From Amphirosellinia nigrospora (Eukaryota > Ascomycota > Sordariomycetes > Xylariales > Xylariaceae), in NCBI GenBank assembly GCA_004123355.1, contig SCHM01000002.1, forward strand, positions 3,879,569 through 3,943,568: 64,000 nt of DNA. Reading direction: 5' to 3'. Positions within the stretch are counted from its first letter, which is position 1. Every line of letters starts with the position of its first letter. Below are positions 12,390-23,610 of this stretch, one piece after another. The notes beneath the pieces are model-generated. The model saw only the letters and a program-made list of their open reading frames with translations. It was not told the origin of the DNA and did not search any database. The translations under genes were made by a program, and so were the position numbers.

Positions 12390-14057
12390 TTAACGATAAT
12401 AACGAGGCCGGTCCGAATCATAGATTATTTCCCGCTCGTAGATGCGCTCCTCGTCAGCCTTATCCCACGGCGCATGCTTGTGGTGGTCTTCGATGGTATC
12501 CGTAATGATCCTCTTCATACTCGCGAGCACGGCGTCTTCGGTTTTTCCGAATATCCTCCGTGACAGCAACGAGCTCAAGGACATCCTCCTATATGGGTGT
12601 CAGTCTTGCATCCGGAATTACTAATGCGAGAAAGGTTGTCACTTACATAGCGAAGATACTGCTCAACGTGAGAACCACTCAGTCTCCTCGTATTCATAAC
12701 CCAGGTGTTCAATTGCCTCGCGGTTCACGAGGTCTTTAGTAATCTCCGTCCACATAGCGTCACGCTTACGACCGACGGCCGATCACCGTCACGGATTGAA
12801 ATGCGGCGGTCTCGCACTTTCCTCGACTTCTACCTCGCGGTCGCGACGTTTCGAGTCGTAAATCTGTACACTCAATCGTTCGCGCGAGGACTCTCGAGCC
12901 GGCTCGGGTAGAGCTGGGGCTTGGCTTGGAGCAGAGACTCCTCTCGTTCAGGAATAAACTTGGAACGTCGAACACCATTGTACGCTGCCAGGTCACCTCG
13001 GCGCCGCCACCACCTACACCCGTCCATCTTTACGCGCTCGGTTCCTGGTGGAACGTCGACAATAGTCCAGTCCTTAGTGGCACCATGATAAGCTTCGCCC
13101 ATGCGACCCCGCGAGTCAATCTTGCTGGTAATGTACTCGGCCTCGTCGTCCCATTCTGGACGTGGGGCGCAGAATGAGCGCGACGTCTTGTCTCGGAGAC
13201 CTTGAGCTTATCATTCTTTCTCACAATAACCAGGTCATCGAGTGGGACGGACGAGGCATCGGACGGGGTCGCTCACGGGGCGTGATTGAGAGCGAGGGCG
13301 AGAACGAGAACGAGTACGTTGGCGAACGTCAATATCGGTTTCATTGCGCGTGATATCAATATCGATATCCAACTCGCGCTCCCGTGCTCGGACGGTGCGC
13401 GGCGGGTGGCGGTGGTGGAGGCGGGTTGGTGGCTTCGCTCGGATCATGCCTATGCTGGGTATTAGCCAAGATGCATGCGACGACACCTCAAGGGTGAAAC
13501 TTACCATGATCAATATCACGATAGTGAGTGATGACCTCTCGTTCAATGGTAGGCCCGCGAATGACCTGGAGGCTGTGGGGGTGGAGAAGGTTCGGGCTCG
13601 GGCGATGGAGTTCGCTCCTTTGCCCTCTCACGCTCAATGCGAAGGCGAATGAGATCTCTCTCGCGGTCCGGAGTTGGTGACCTTTCTCGTTCTCGGCGCT
13701 CCACACGCTCTATGACCTGTACCGAGCGGGTGGTGGAGAGGGCGAGCGCTCGCGCTCGCGCTCGACGTAGCGAACAGGCACTCGTGGCGAAGGCGCTCTC
13801 TCGCGCTCACGCTCTACGAAACGCTCTCGGAAACGGACTTGGGGACTGGGGCTGCGGGGTCGCCGTCTGTCGACGGTCTCAACTTCTCGCGACCGCAGCA
13901 CCATAGGTCCAGCTTCTACCCGTCGAACATCCTCGCGAAGGAAGGCAGGTGTCCTGTCTACCCGGTCGCTGATATCATCCTCATAGTCGCGAACGGGCGC
14001 TCTACGATGAGCATAATCCCGTTCGCTAATCTCGCTTCGGTTACTCCTGTAAGCCAT
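12390..14057 (-). CDS. Arg/Glu-rich fungal protein, DUF8035-like, frame-disrupted
   Basis: Read leftward, successive open segments in different frames line up as one fungal protein. They are an N-terminal MAYRSNRSE start at 14057, a long RERERSPSP-type Arg/Glu/Ser-rich stretch (to about 13600), VIRGPTIEREVITHYRDIDHG (near 13530), LDIDIDITRNETDIDV (near 13370), GEAYHGATKDWTIVDVPPG (near 13090), YNGVRRSKFIPERE (near 12950), WTEITKDLVNREAIEHLGY (near 12740) and a C-terminal DRPRYYR. From memory this order resembles the uncharacterised DUF8035 family of Pezizomycotina; I know no established function. At least one short intron is visible, with its donor just after the HYRDIDHG segment near 13505. 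At least five one- or two-base frame changes interrupt it. Because neighbouring essential genes show the same damage, I do not call it a pseudogene. The overlapping plus-strand open frames are antisense artefacts. Confidence 0.7.
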
Positions 14058-16535
14058 GGCGATGATCCAGATGCAGCAGACGGCTCTCTCTGCTAACCGC
14101 AGTATAATACTAATGGGTGGGCAAGCAAAAAAGATGTCCTGTTGATTGCGTGTACAAGTAAGCTTCACCGATGCTGGGCTGCGACGGCCAGTTGTTGCGG
14201 CGGGGGATGTCAGCTATTACAAGTAGCAGGAGAAGAGCGGGCGCCGAGCTGAGGGAGGGGAAGTTTGCAAAGTTGGTACAATGACGCTACTCCAATAGCG
14301 CCGTGTGGCCTGTTAGGTCTGGACACTGTCGCGGCGCTTAGAATCTTGCAGCTTCTATTTCCCGATATTTTGTCTAGGGTATAATGAAGTCAAATAAAGA
14401 AGGGAGATCAAGATCAAGATTAAGACCGAGAAGGAGGAGTTTGCAAGCAGAGGGAGAGAAATGGTAAATGGTAGAGGGATGGTAGGTGTTTGTGTGGGTC
14501 GAGGGCGGGTCATAAGGTTTAAACAGTCAGGTAGTCAGGTACTTACCAGGGAGACGGGAGGGCGCCAGCGGTCAAGTGGACGTTTGACAAAATGGAAGAT
14601 GGGAAACGGGTGACAGATCTGGCTGTGTAAAGTCAATTGCGAAGCACGGGCGAAGCAGGAAACCGTAGGTACTGGCGGGCACTACAGCAGCCAACTGTCG
14701 TCATCCCACATGTCTAGAAGCCTGATGATACGTGCGAAGAGTGGGAAAAAGGGCGCTAAGCCTATTCATGCGCCAGAGCCAAGTCCCGTTGCCGCTGTAT
14801 CGTGAGGTGATAGGTCCGTGCCCGATGTGAGGTGGGGTGGCTGCTATACCTCGTACGGACTAGACACAAAGTGGTACTTGGGAGGGTTGGGCTGTCCAGG
14901 TATTATTCTAATCTAATGAACTGGAACCATCCAATTCCACTTTCGTCAAACCACTTCTCGGCCAGGAACACAAACTGCGGCAGATGCGCCCAGCATGAAC
15001 AATATGGAGAGCGAGGCATGGGTCATTATTACTCTACTAGTGAGAGTGTCGCACGTAGCAAGTCATCAGGCAGCGGCCACGAACGCGATGCGAGAACGAT
15101 ATCTTTCCTTTGCATGATGACTTTTTTGCCCCTCCCACATTCGGTGAGAGCGCTGGCAAGAACAGTTCTGGTGATTATTGCTGCATCACGAGCAGCAGGC
15201 TGTCTCAGCAACGTCAATACTCAGCGCTGTTCAGTGACCCTCGTGGGCCCCGCAGCTTGCTCATCAGCCAGCCTACTTAGGGGCTGAGCCATGTTGGGTT
15301 GGGTGTCCCGTGGGCCAACCCTCTCGCTTGTCGTTCGCTAGGCCGTTGGGGGCCAAGTTTACAGGGTTGGGCGTTGCTCGTTGGGCGATATGTGTACGAA
15401 CAGTTTAATGGAATAGCTACCTAGGCACTCCGACGCATTGGCTGGAACCAAGGAGGTAACTTCCCATGCAAGTATCCGTCTGTCGGTCGTATCGAAGAAC
15501 GTGGGCTTTGCAACACAACATGTGGTGTGTGGATCACTCGATGAGTTGAAAATGGACATTTCGAACTTCCAAAGCACCCGTCTAAGAGACTGGGATTTCC
15601 GCAAAAAATCGAATACATCATGTCTGCGGCTTCATCGACCGACTTTGGTACAATCAAGCAAAGCGCGTGGTCTAGAATGGCGGAAACCAGATAGCCGAGT
15701 TGAACGCTGACGCAATTATGCATAGTCGGCGGGTACTAAGGCATCGTCAGCCAGTTCCTGCGCACATTCGATGTTAGGTACCGGCTCGGAATGCCGCTCG
15801 AGGCCTCTTCATCGAATAGGATAGCAGAGACACAGCATAAGGCAGGGAGTAGTATTTTTTATACCTGTTGATGGGACGTAAGCTTATTCCGAAAACCTCG
15901 TACGACAACTGAGAAGCCGAAAATTATGTTCTGCACTACACTATAACTATGCAATTTTTCTTCTTGTTCAGCAGCGGGGTGCACACAGCTGGAGCTTCAC
16001 GCCCCCGCTATTGCAGGCTATAGCGCCCCTCTCCTATTCATCTTCGAATCAAATGGATGTAACCTACCTTCCACAACGGGCAGCTCAAAGGAAGCCTCAA
16101 TAAGTGTATCATAATGCAACGAGCTTCTCATTTGGAGCTGAGCCCTCGTTCACAGTGTTTCACGTAGGGCTTAGGAATGTGAAGAAGAAAAAATAAGGCG
16201 CTGTATGTTTGAGCTGAAGACGTAGACTATTCACAGCCAAGCGATGGAAGTTATAGGAAGCAGTGTCCCTTTGATAAGAAGCTATGCTAATTTAGAATGG
16301 AGCTGAATTTCAATTTAATACCAAAAGGGAGGCATCCGCATCGGTCGCCCTCCCCGAAAGACTGTTTAGAAACGCCGTTGCTGGTATCTGTTCTTTCCAC
16401 AACCCAACGCCAACCAATGCATTATCGACCATCGCCGAAGCTCTCAAACCATAAACGCTCCCGGTCCGTGAAATCATTCGGCGATGTATTCCTACATCTA
16501 TAGGCAGAAGCCAAACCAACTTAACAGAACGAGAT
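14058..16535. other. Intergenic region, no recognisable gene
   Basis: About 2.5 kb between the start of the leftward Arg/Glu-rich gene and the 3' end of the NC2 beta gene. Several open frames of 60-150 codons occur on both strands (for example near 14830-15290 and 15420-15720), but none reads like a known protein. Purine-rich tracts near 14380-14470 could belong to the 5' leader of the gene at left. Confidence 0.4.
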
Positions 16536-17746
16536 CTAGGCCTCGCCACTCTGTTTCTTTTTAGCTTCCTCGAATTCTTTCTGCTGCAGTTCGAATAGTT
16601 CCTCCATCGTCATACCGCTATCCTCAAACTTATTACCCCTCTTCTCGCGTACCTGTCGCTTGTTAGAAACCTCGCTGTATAAGGGGGGGGGGGGGGGGGC
16701 ATGAGAAAAATAATCATACCCTTTGCGTTTCTTTATGCTGAGCGGCGGCTTCTAGGACAGCGGGAACATAGTCGGTGAACCCTAGAGTGTCAAGCGCCTT
16801 GGTGATGTGATCACACGCAATCGTTTTCTTAGCCTCCTTCTCCGAGATCTCGTTGGCCTCGGATGATACGAGAGTGATGAATTCTACGCAGCATTCTATC
16901 AAGAGATCACGTGCCTCCTTCGAGAAGGAGACTCCTGTTGCAGGCGGGAGGATCTCGCTAACAATCTTCTGTACGGTTGCTGAAGAAAAAGTTAGCCGAA
17001 ATGGTCTCCCCTAATCGAAACAATGGATAGATAGAACCCGTATACTTGGAATTCATCGATCGAGGTTTGGGTTGGGTCTGGTACGTACCTTTGGGCAGCG
17101 ACAGATCATCATTACCTAATCAGAGGAAGTTAGCAGATCGAGGAGGTACGAATAGCTATAGATGAAAATGAAAGAAAGTAGGCCATAGGGCATAGCGCTA
17201 CCAACTCTCCATTGCGATTACACTTGAAATGTTGTAAGACAGTGTGTATTTGGACAAAACAAAGGGGTTGTGCAAATGACGGGTCGAAAGCGGCCAAAAT
17301 TAACAAGACAATGCCAAATTGATCAACGAATATGACAAGAAGTCAATAACTCGCTAGGCGTCCGGGTTGGTGTAGCGGGCATGCCAATATGAGATGGATA
17401 TATGCAGTGTGAAAGGCATTTAGAAGAAGGCCGAGGGCCAGATAGTGATGATAGATTAACGGGTTTGAATCCTTGATCTCGTACGCAGACAAAGGTACAG
17501 AATAAGATCAACACTTCAACATCGAAAGTCGTCCCTGGTTTGAACGTGTCTTGTGCGCGAGGCCTTTGAACTGGGCCCCTTATAGGTAGACCAGTTCCCG
17601 CGTTGAGTAAATAGACATGGCAATACTTCCGTAATGCACAGCGCTTGCGACTGCCAAAAGAAAATACGGATTTGAAGGAAGATGTTGAGCTGTGGTTTCA
17701 GGAGTTATCAGGATTCGCACTTACCACCATATTCATGGTCCGACAT
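16536..17746 (-). CDS. ncb2: Negative cofactor 2 beta (Dr1-type histone-fold repressor)
   Basis: NC2 beta pairs with NC2 alpha through a histone fold and binds TBP on promoter DNA, blocking TFIIA/TFIIB entry and so regulating RNA polymerase II transcription in the nucleus. Four exons give an uninterrupted 141-residue protein: 17746-17725, 17115-17089, 16979-16720 and 16652-16536. The start reads MSDHEYGGNDDLSLPKATVQ. The histone fold follows, with SEILPP, SKEARDLLIECCVEFI and NEISEKEAKKTIACDHITKAL, and the tail KFEDSGMTMEELFELQ is typical of the family. All junctions are GT-AG and keep phase. Exon 2 is only 27 bases, intron 1 is about 609 bases, and the last intron carries a 17-base homopolymer. 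It is one of the few genes here without a frame break. The gene symbol follows yeast usage. Confidence 0.93.
16684..16700. repeat. 17-base G/C homopolymer in NC2 beta intron
   Basis: A run of about 17 G on the plus strand (C on the coding strand) lies inside the last intron of the NC2 beta gene (16653-16719), upstream of the acceptor. Its length is uncertain if the assembly has homopolymer errors. Confidence 0.85.
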
Positions 17747-19247
17747 GGCGAAGGAAATAGTGTTTGGTACCTTAAGAGTTGATACTCTCTCTTAGGTACG
17801 TGGTAGAGTGGATAAGATAAGAGATGTTGGCCTAGACTTCGGTGGCTTGGGAAGGGGTGATTAGACTAGCTTTTAAGGCAAGTATTATATAGACAACCAC
17901 AAGGGTATGAAAAGAGAACTCGAGGGTTTCGACTTTATTTATGCAGTCGCGAGGACAAGGAATGATGTGTTTTTGTTGTACGCAGGCTGTGAGTGCAAAC
18001 CTTCCGAGGGTGAGGTTGTGGTGCCTACTTAAATACACTGATTCAAGGTAACGGCCTGCATTCCCTCTGCTGCGCATCTCCTATTGGCGGCAGGGTGTGA
18101 CGGGTGGAGAAAGATCCGACCTATTCAACGCCTTACCTAACTTGCCTAGGTATCTTGTAGCTTTAGGCTGCACATGAGCTTAAGCCACACATAACTGTGG
18201 CGCAGCCCTCTAGTCTGCTTTAAAAGTTTCTCTTAATTTTTTCTGCATCATGATTCTGGTTTGTCTTCTACACAAACTCAACCATGCCGCAAGCCTCCCT
18301 TTAGTCATTGCGTTCCGACTCACCATTCCGCCAGGAAATCATGCTCTCTCCCTTCCTCTAGCTTTATGAGATTTGTCATCACTGATAGATATATCAAATC
18401 GGGAAAGACACGTCGGCGCATCGGAAGCTTGTTTTCGGCCCCAAAGCTAGTCAACACAAGTTCCAGTATCTGGCGCAAAATCTGCAAAGATAGGCTTCGT
18501 GATGGCAAGCTGTTCAGTTATGGCCGTGCAGGCCGTGAACTAGCGCAATGCGACTAGATTTTGCTTATGGTACGTATTGCTTGTCCCGTTCTTGTTCCTT
18601 CAATGATGAGTCCATTGTCGCCCCAGTCTTACTTTGCCAAATGGCAATATGGTGATCGACACGTCAAGCCAAACAGACATAACTGATTGAAGTTCACCTA
18701 CTCGTTCATTTTGAAACTGGATGAGTTGCTCAGTTGCTAATCGTGCCAACTTACTAGTACAATGCGTGATGCGAATCCCGAGTAGCACCCACTTAGTACC
18801 ACGATGTCCAGTATCCGAACGTACCCTGAGGTATCGACTTCGCGATGGATTATATGTTCCTTGCTCTTCACTTATTGTCCATACCGCAAAGTTTTGCCTA
18901 GCGCATCGACATCGGACCGATGTAATGCATAGCAGCAGCCAGAGCCTCGTAGAGATTACTGCCATCTGTGCTACCTACGGCCAATAATTCGTAGTAAGGT
19001 ACGGTATATACTCCTTTCCCAACCCTCTATTGCTTATGATGATTATGCTATACCCGAATCCCTTATGTAGAAAATATCAACGTCTTTTCATCTTTCGGCT
19101 GAAGCGCTAGCCCTAATTAAATACTTGCTTCGTTTGACTTTTGACCAGGGCTAACGTTCTCGTTAGTATGTTGTGTAGGTATTGTCTTGTCCAGATCTAC
19201 TTCGACTGGAAATCGGAAAGCTCTGTTGCATTCCATCTATCTAGGAG
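17747..19247. other. Intergenic region, no recognisable gene
   Basis: 1.5 kb between NC2 beta (whose start is at the left edge, so its promoter lies here) and the 3' end of the short-chain dehydrogenase. Open frames of 60-120 codons on both strands near 18260-18990 overlap each other and match nothing I recognise. A CCTAGGTATC/TTGCCTAGG-type stretch near 18140 is the kind of low-complexity spacer seen elsewhere in the window. Confidence 0.4.
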
Positions 19248-19922
19248 TTAGCCTGATGTGATATATTTCGGAGGATTTTTTTGGTCGCACCTAAAGTGTT
19301 TGCCAGTTAAAGTTTTCGTGGCACTGATTGCCAGCTTGGCTATAACAGTCCCCGGCTGATCAGGTTTGAGTAGACGACCGTTCTCATGTTCAGCTACAAA
19401 ACTAGCATGAACGTCTGGTGACATGCCGGCATGACCCTCTTCTCGAATTTGTTGTTGCATGGCCGTATCAACTTTACCAGGCGAGATCGTCACAGCAGTG
19501 ATGGTAGGTTCCTCAACAGCCAAATGCGCACAAATGTGATCTAAAGCTGCCTTGGAAGTCCCGTAGGCTCCCCAGCCTACGTAAGCATTGCTAGATGCTC
19601 CCGACGAGACGAATATGACCCGACCGTGTGACTTCCGCAGTTCTGAGATGGACTCTTTCACCTATAGACTAGTTAGACTCAATATTATTGTTCGCATCCT
19701 AAATCCCTAAGTTACCAATGCTACTGCACTGAAGACGTTGATATCATATGCGCGCCTCCACTCCTCGACATCTGAGTCGAAGATCTTGGTGATAGGCGAC
19801 AGGGTGCTATGATTCACCACCAGCCCATCAATCTTGCCAAAGGCCTTTACTGCCGAAGCCACGACCTCCGGTGCCACCTACCAATACTTCACGTTAGTAC
19901 GCTGCTATACACACAAGATATG

Positions 19923-19957
<35 letters not shown>

Positions 19958-20175
19958 ATATGGATAGGAAAGAGTGTTGGTATTTCGATTACTTTCAAAT
20001 CCGACAAGTCGGCGCTCGCGTAATCGACGGCATCGCCGTGCTCCGTCTTGAGCTTGCGCAACTCGTCCTCGGACCGCGCGACGAGGAATACCCGGTGCGA
20101 TTCCCTCAGCAGAGCCCGTGCGATCGCGAGGCCGAGGCCGCGGCTTGCGCCGGTTACGATGAAGGCCTTGGACAT
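19248..20175 (-). CDS. Short-chain dehydrogenase/reductase (SDR), cytosolic
   Basis: A predicted NAD(P)-dependent oxidoreductase of 252 residues, in three exons (20175-19993, 19877-19716, 19661-19248) with in-phase GT-AG junctions and no frame break. The Rossmann nucleotide-binding motif TGASRGLG is at residues 8-15, and the ARSEDEL stretch after the second strand suggests NADP(H) preference. The catalytic set is visible as SSGASS (Ser) and YGTSK (Tyr and Lys). There is no signal peptide or membrane segment. In the usual NNA-like position it reads NHSTLS. The overall layout resembles the small benzil-reductase/sepiapterin-reductase-like SDRs of fungi (yeast YIR035C/YIR036C type), but the substrate cannot be read from sequence. 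The first intron holds a 33-base poly(A/T) tract. Confidence 0.88.
19923..19955. repeat. 33-base poly(A/T) tract in SDR intron 1
   Basis: A run of A on the plus strand (T on the coding strand) lies in the 115-base first intron of the SDR gene, between the donor at 19992 and the acceptor at 19878. It could act as the polypyrimidine tract of that intron. Confidence 0.9.
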
Positions 20176-22971
20176 TGCTGCTCTCCCTTCGTTATTTAAT
20201 CGAGTTTTGCCGATGTCGAGTAATGCTCAGACTTCAGGGTAGGTTGTGGTGGGGTTGACTTTAGGTGAAGGAGGGGCACGACATCCATCCTCGTCTGAGC
20301 CGCATCGTGCTTGGCTCCACCCTGCTGGCGTGCTGTGAACTTTGATGTCACTCACATGGCATATTTGGATGTTGAGTTGAAGTCTATGGGTTTCAGGTGC
20401 AAATAACGAATTGGTGGTGCAATAACAGGGAAATTTTATTTACTTCGTATCTACGATCTGTCTAACTAGTAAAAGTCATAAGTATTTGTTAGTTAGCTGC
20501 TATTTATTTTATCACAAGATTAATTGCAATTTTTTTTCCTTCACAAGTTCGCCACTACCTCAAGTAATGTATGTAAGTGAGACATGTGATTATCGACGGA
20601 CCCCCGTCTTCCGCGCCATCGCTTAGCGGTGAAAAAAAAAATTCTTACACGAAACGTCAACGCCAATGCCGAGGCTAGAGACGCGCTGCGCGGCTTACCT
20701 ACACGCGCGCTCCTCTTCCTCCGGATGTTGTCGTTGGTGCTGGCGCTGCTGCTGGGGGGCCGCTAGAAAAGTTTCCGTGGTGGCCCACGTTTGCGGCATG
20801 ACGCAGTGCAGCGCGGCACTGCTAAGCGGCTACCCCAGAAAAAATTTTGATAGTGAAGAAAAGATGATGGTTTAGTTAGTTAGTGGTAGGTAGATAGTTA
20901 GGTAGGCGCCTACTCTACGCCAAGGGCAGGTAACGAGGTTTGTTACCGCCCCTCATAGCGCTAAGTCGCTCGGCCGTATATAGCGAGTTGTCGGTTGGCG
21001 CCACGCTTGATGCCAAGGATGGCGCGGCCTTGTATCCTGTTGTTATGAGTAGGATAGGATATAATATTGATTTGCGGGTGTTGATGTGACGATGTTAACG
21101 TGAGGTGAGGTGAGGTGAGATAAGGTAAGGGCCGAATACTCTAATCACCAGGGAAACAATAAGAGAGAGAAAAAAACGGGGGCAACGTTGTATTTTCGGT
21201 GTCCTGCAGGAAATTACATGCAAGCTGTTTATCGCCGACCTTAAAGATGTTTCAGATCCTTGGGGAGGGAAAGTATTGCTTTATCTACCTATACTTAGTT
21301 CACACGATAGTTAGTTAGCTTTGAGGCTGATCGGATTCGGCCGTGCTAGGAGGTGATGTCTCGGAGCCTCATAAGCACGTGCAGCCGTGCATTTTGTGTG
21401 AATCGGCGATAATGAAATTGGCCCAGCTTGGCACCCTGCTTATATACGACTTATTAGTTGCGAGGCTTCGTTAGTGAGAATATTCGTGGGCGGTCCGGTA
21501 TATGGTTAGTTAGCTCGTTCGTCGCCATTAGAAGCGCTCGAAGGAGCGCCGCGCTGGAATGCGATCGACCGCTAGAATCAGGAGCGCGCGGGGCAAGCTT
21601 GTGAGTGGGAGGTGACGTCGATGAGGTTGGAGCCGCGAGGCTGGCAGCGTGACAGAACGGTAGGTTTTGACGACGTCGCAAAACCTTGGGTGTTGATCTT
21701 TCAGGGGCCGTCGATCGATAGCGGGAGTAAACAAATGCGTGGATTGGATCAATCAAAGACAATAATAACTCCTTTTACAAAAACAAAGAGGTATATAAGA
21801 CAGTAGGCGCGCACCCAAGAAAATAGATCGACGTTCTCAGCAAGGGAGGGGGCGAAAAGATGAGTCAAAGGACGACACATGTGAAGCGAGTACCTTTTAC
21901 CCGTGCAGACCTGTGCACAGCAGTTGTACATCCATGATGAATTGGTGCTGGTGCATACCTGAAACAGATCGTTGCAGACTTATGAGGTGAAGTGATGTCA
22001 ATTTATCGCCGATCCTACCCGGTACCAACATCGATAGGCGGGCCGTTTAATGTGCCTACCCGCTAAACAAATTCGTGCCTGGCCAATGGGAGGTGCGGAT
22101 CGCCACGCGGGCGCTAGGTATGCGATGAAGAGATTCGCGAGAGGGGGTGAAATCGTGCTTTCTATACACGTATCTAGTTGATCTCGATGATGTGTCTGAG
22201 GCGCCGTCTCTGCGTCAATGGTATCAGAACGTGACGTGGTAGGGAGACATTCTAGAAGGTGACGTTTTTTAGATGTCAGGGAGGGAAGGAGGGAAACAAA
22301 GTTTGATCTGACCTGGCTTATGAGTGTTATGATTTGCCAAAAAAGGCGAAACAGGAAAATCTCGTGGTACCTGAGTAAACCTGAGTAGACCAGAAGTTGG
22401 TGGTGTGTCACGAGTGTGTCATGGAGTCTAATCCTACGTGGGTGCATATGACCACTCACTGTTCAGACGAAGGGTGACGGCATTTTACTTTTCATGTAAG
22501 CTTGCGATCATAGTAGATGAGCTAATATAGATATGATTTGCTTAATTAATTTGTTTTGAGTATATGCTAGCTGAAAAATCAAATTGGTATCTTTGGTCCA
22601 AGTCCCTGACCCTACACGCCGGCCGAATGCGAACCCTAATAGATTACAAGTGAATATAGTAGTAAATACCCGTGTGGTGGTACAGAGATTGTCTCCAAAA
22701 TAACCCGACCCTTCCTGCTTTTGTGTCGCCCGCCTGGGATTCCGCCCCTTGCGCCTAAAACATGCCTGACCAAGGAAAAACGTAATTCGTGATAGGTTGT
22801 GGTTGAGGTGATACAAAATGTTTTGACAGACTGTGTAATGAAATTATGGAATAATCCAAGGATTGTATGTGTAAGTTGGGTGAGATGTATGTGATATTTG
22901 TGTGTTATAAAATTATAAGTGAATGGTTGAGTGAGAGATAGTGTGTATGTGTGAATATTGGCGGTCGTGGT
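20176..22971. other. Intergenic region, no recognisable gene
   Basis: 2.8 kb between the SDR start and the 3' end of the next leftward gene. It has short T-rich and purine-rich stretches, a (TGAGG)n microsatellite at about 21101-21120, and open frames of 60-150 codons on both strands that resemble no known family. The GC-rich stretch near 20660-20830 is open on the plus strand for 69 codons only. The SDR promoter is expected at the left edge. Confidence 0.4.
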
Positions 22972-23610
22972 TTACTCGGGCAATTCGAAGTGTTTCTCTT
23001 GCCATTGCTCGTCTTTTGGTTCAAGGTGGAAGACAATGCCCTGACGCTTCCACGCTCCACGCTTGACGAAGACGTCGGTGTCATTCATCCAATCTGCGTT
23101 TCGTCGCCGGGGAACATCAGATCGGGTCGGCGATGAGGCTGTTGAGGAGGAGTATGATGATCCAGACTCTGACAATCCGGGTGGGATGGCCTGCCAGTCT
23201 TTCAATGGCCATTGGGATTCCTGGTCGTATTGGTAAGGCCTTACATTTGGGGGGCCTTCAAAGTAGCAGTTCTTGCCCTTGACGGAGAATACTCTGCTGA
23301 ATCGAGGATGTGGTCTTCGGCATAGCGAGTCTGGTTGAAGAAACGATCCTCCCGTTCTCATCCTCTTGATATCGCACCATGTCGAAGTGGGGTACGTTGG
23401 GCGAAGTGTTAATGCTCAGTGGAGGATGTAAAGAGAGAGGGTTAAACCGGTCAGGCCGGCGTGGAGAGCTCTCGGATGAGTCGTGAGAGATTGTGCTGGA
23501 TGAGCTCCATTTGCGGATATGGGTTTGCTCTTCCATGATGATGGGCCAGAGATGGAGAGGCTGCTCTTTGACTTCTTGTGAAAGAGGGAAGACTTGGTGA
23601 TGTATGCCAT
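22972..23610 (-). CDS. Hypothetical fungal protein, frame-disrupted
   Basis: Three overlapping open segments in different frames on the minus strand probably form one protein of roughly 210 residues. It starts at 23610 with MAYITKSSLFHKKSKSS. It continues through a Ser-rich middle and NVPHFDMVRYQEDENGRIV (about 23370), then FEGPPNVRPYQYDQESQWP (about 23240), and ends with WMNDTDVFVKRGAWKRQGI and a charged tail at 22972. At least two single-base frame changes are needed to join them. There is no signal peptide, membrane segment or catalytic motif. The C-terminal part (the WMNDTDVFVKRG region) looks the most conserved-like. I do not recognise a family, and no function is assigned. Confidence 0.5.

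Noticed and set aside
12442-14096. Several plus-strand open frames of 60-100 codons
   Set aside because: They are antisense to the Arg/Glu-rich gene, whose minus-strand segments carry family-like motifs. The plus frames are Arg-rich by-products of repetitive codons.
14832-15723. 151-codon plus frame and 100-codon minus frame between genes
   Set aside because: The amino-acid make-up looks random and no family is recognisable. Chance frames of this size occur in GC-balanced DNA.
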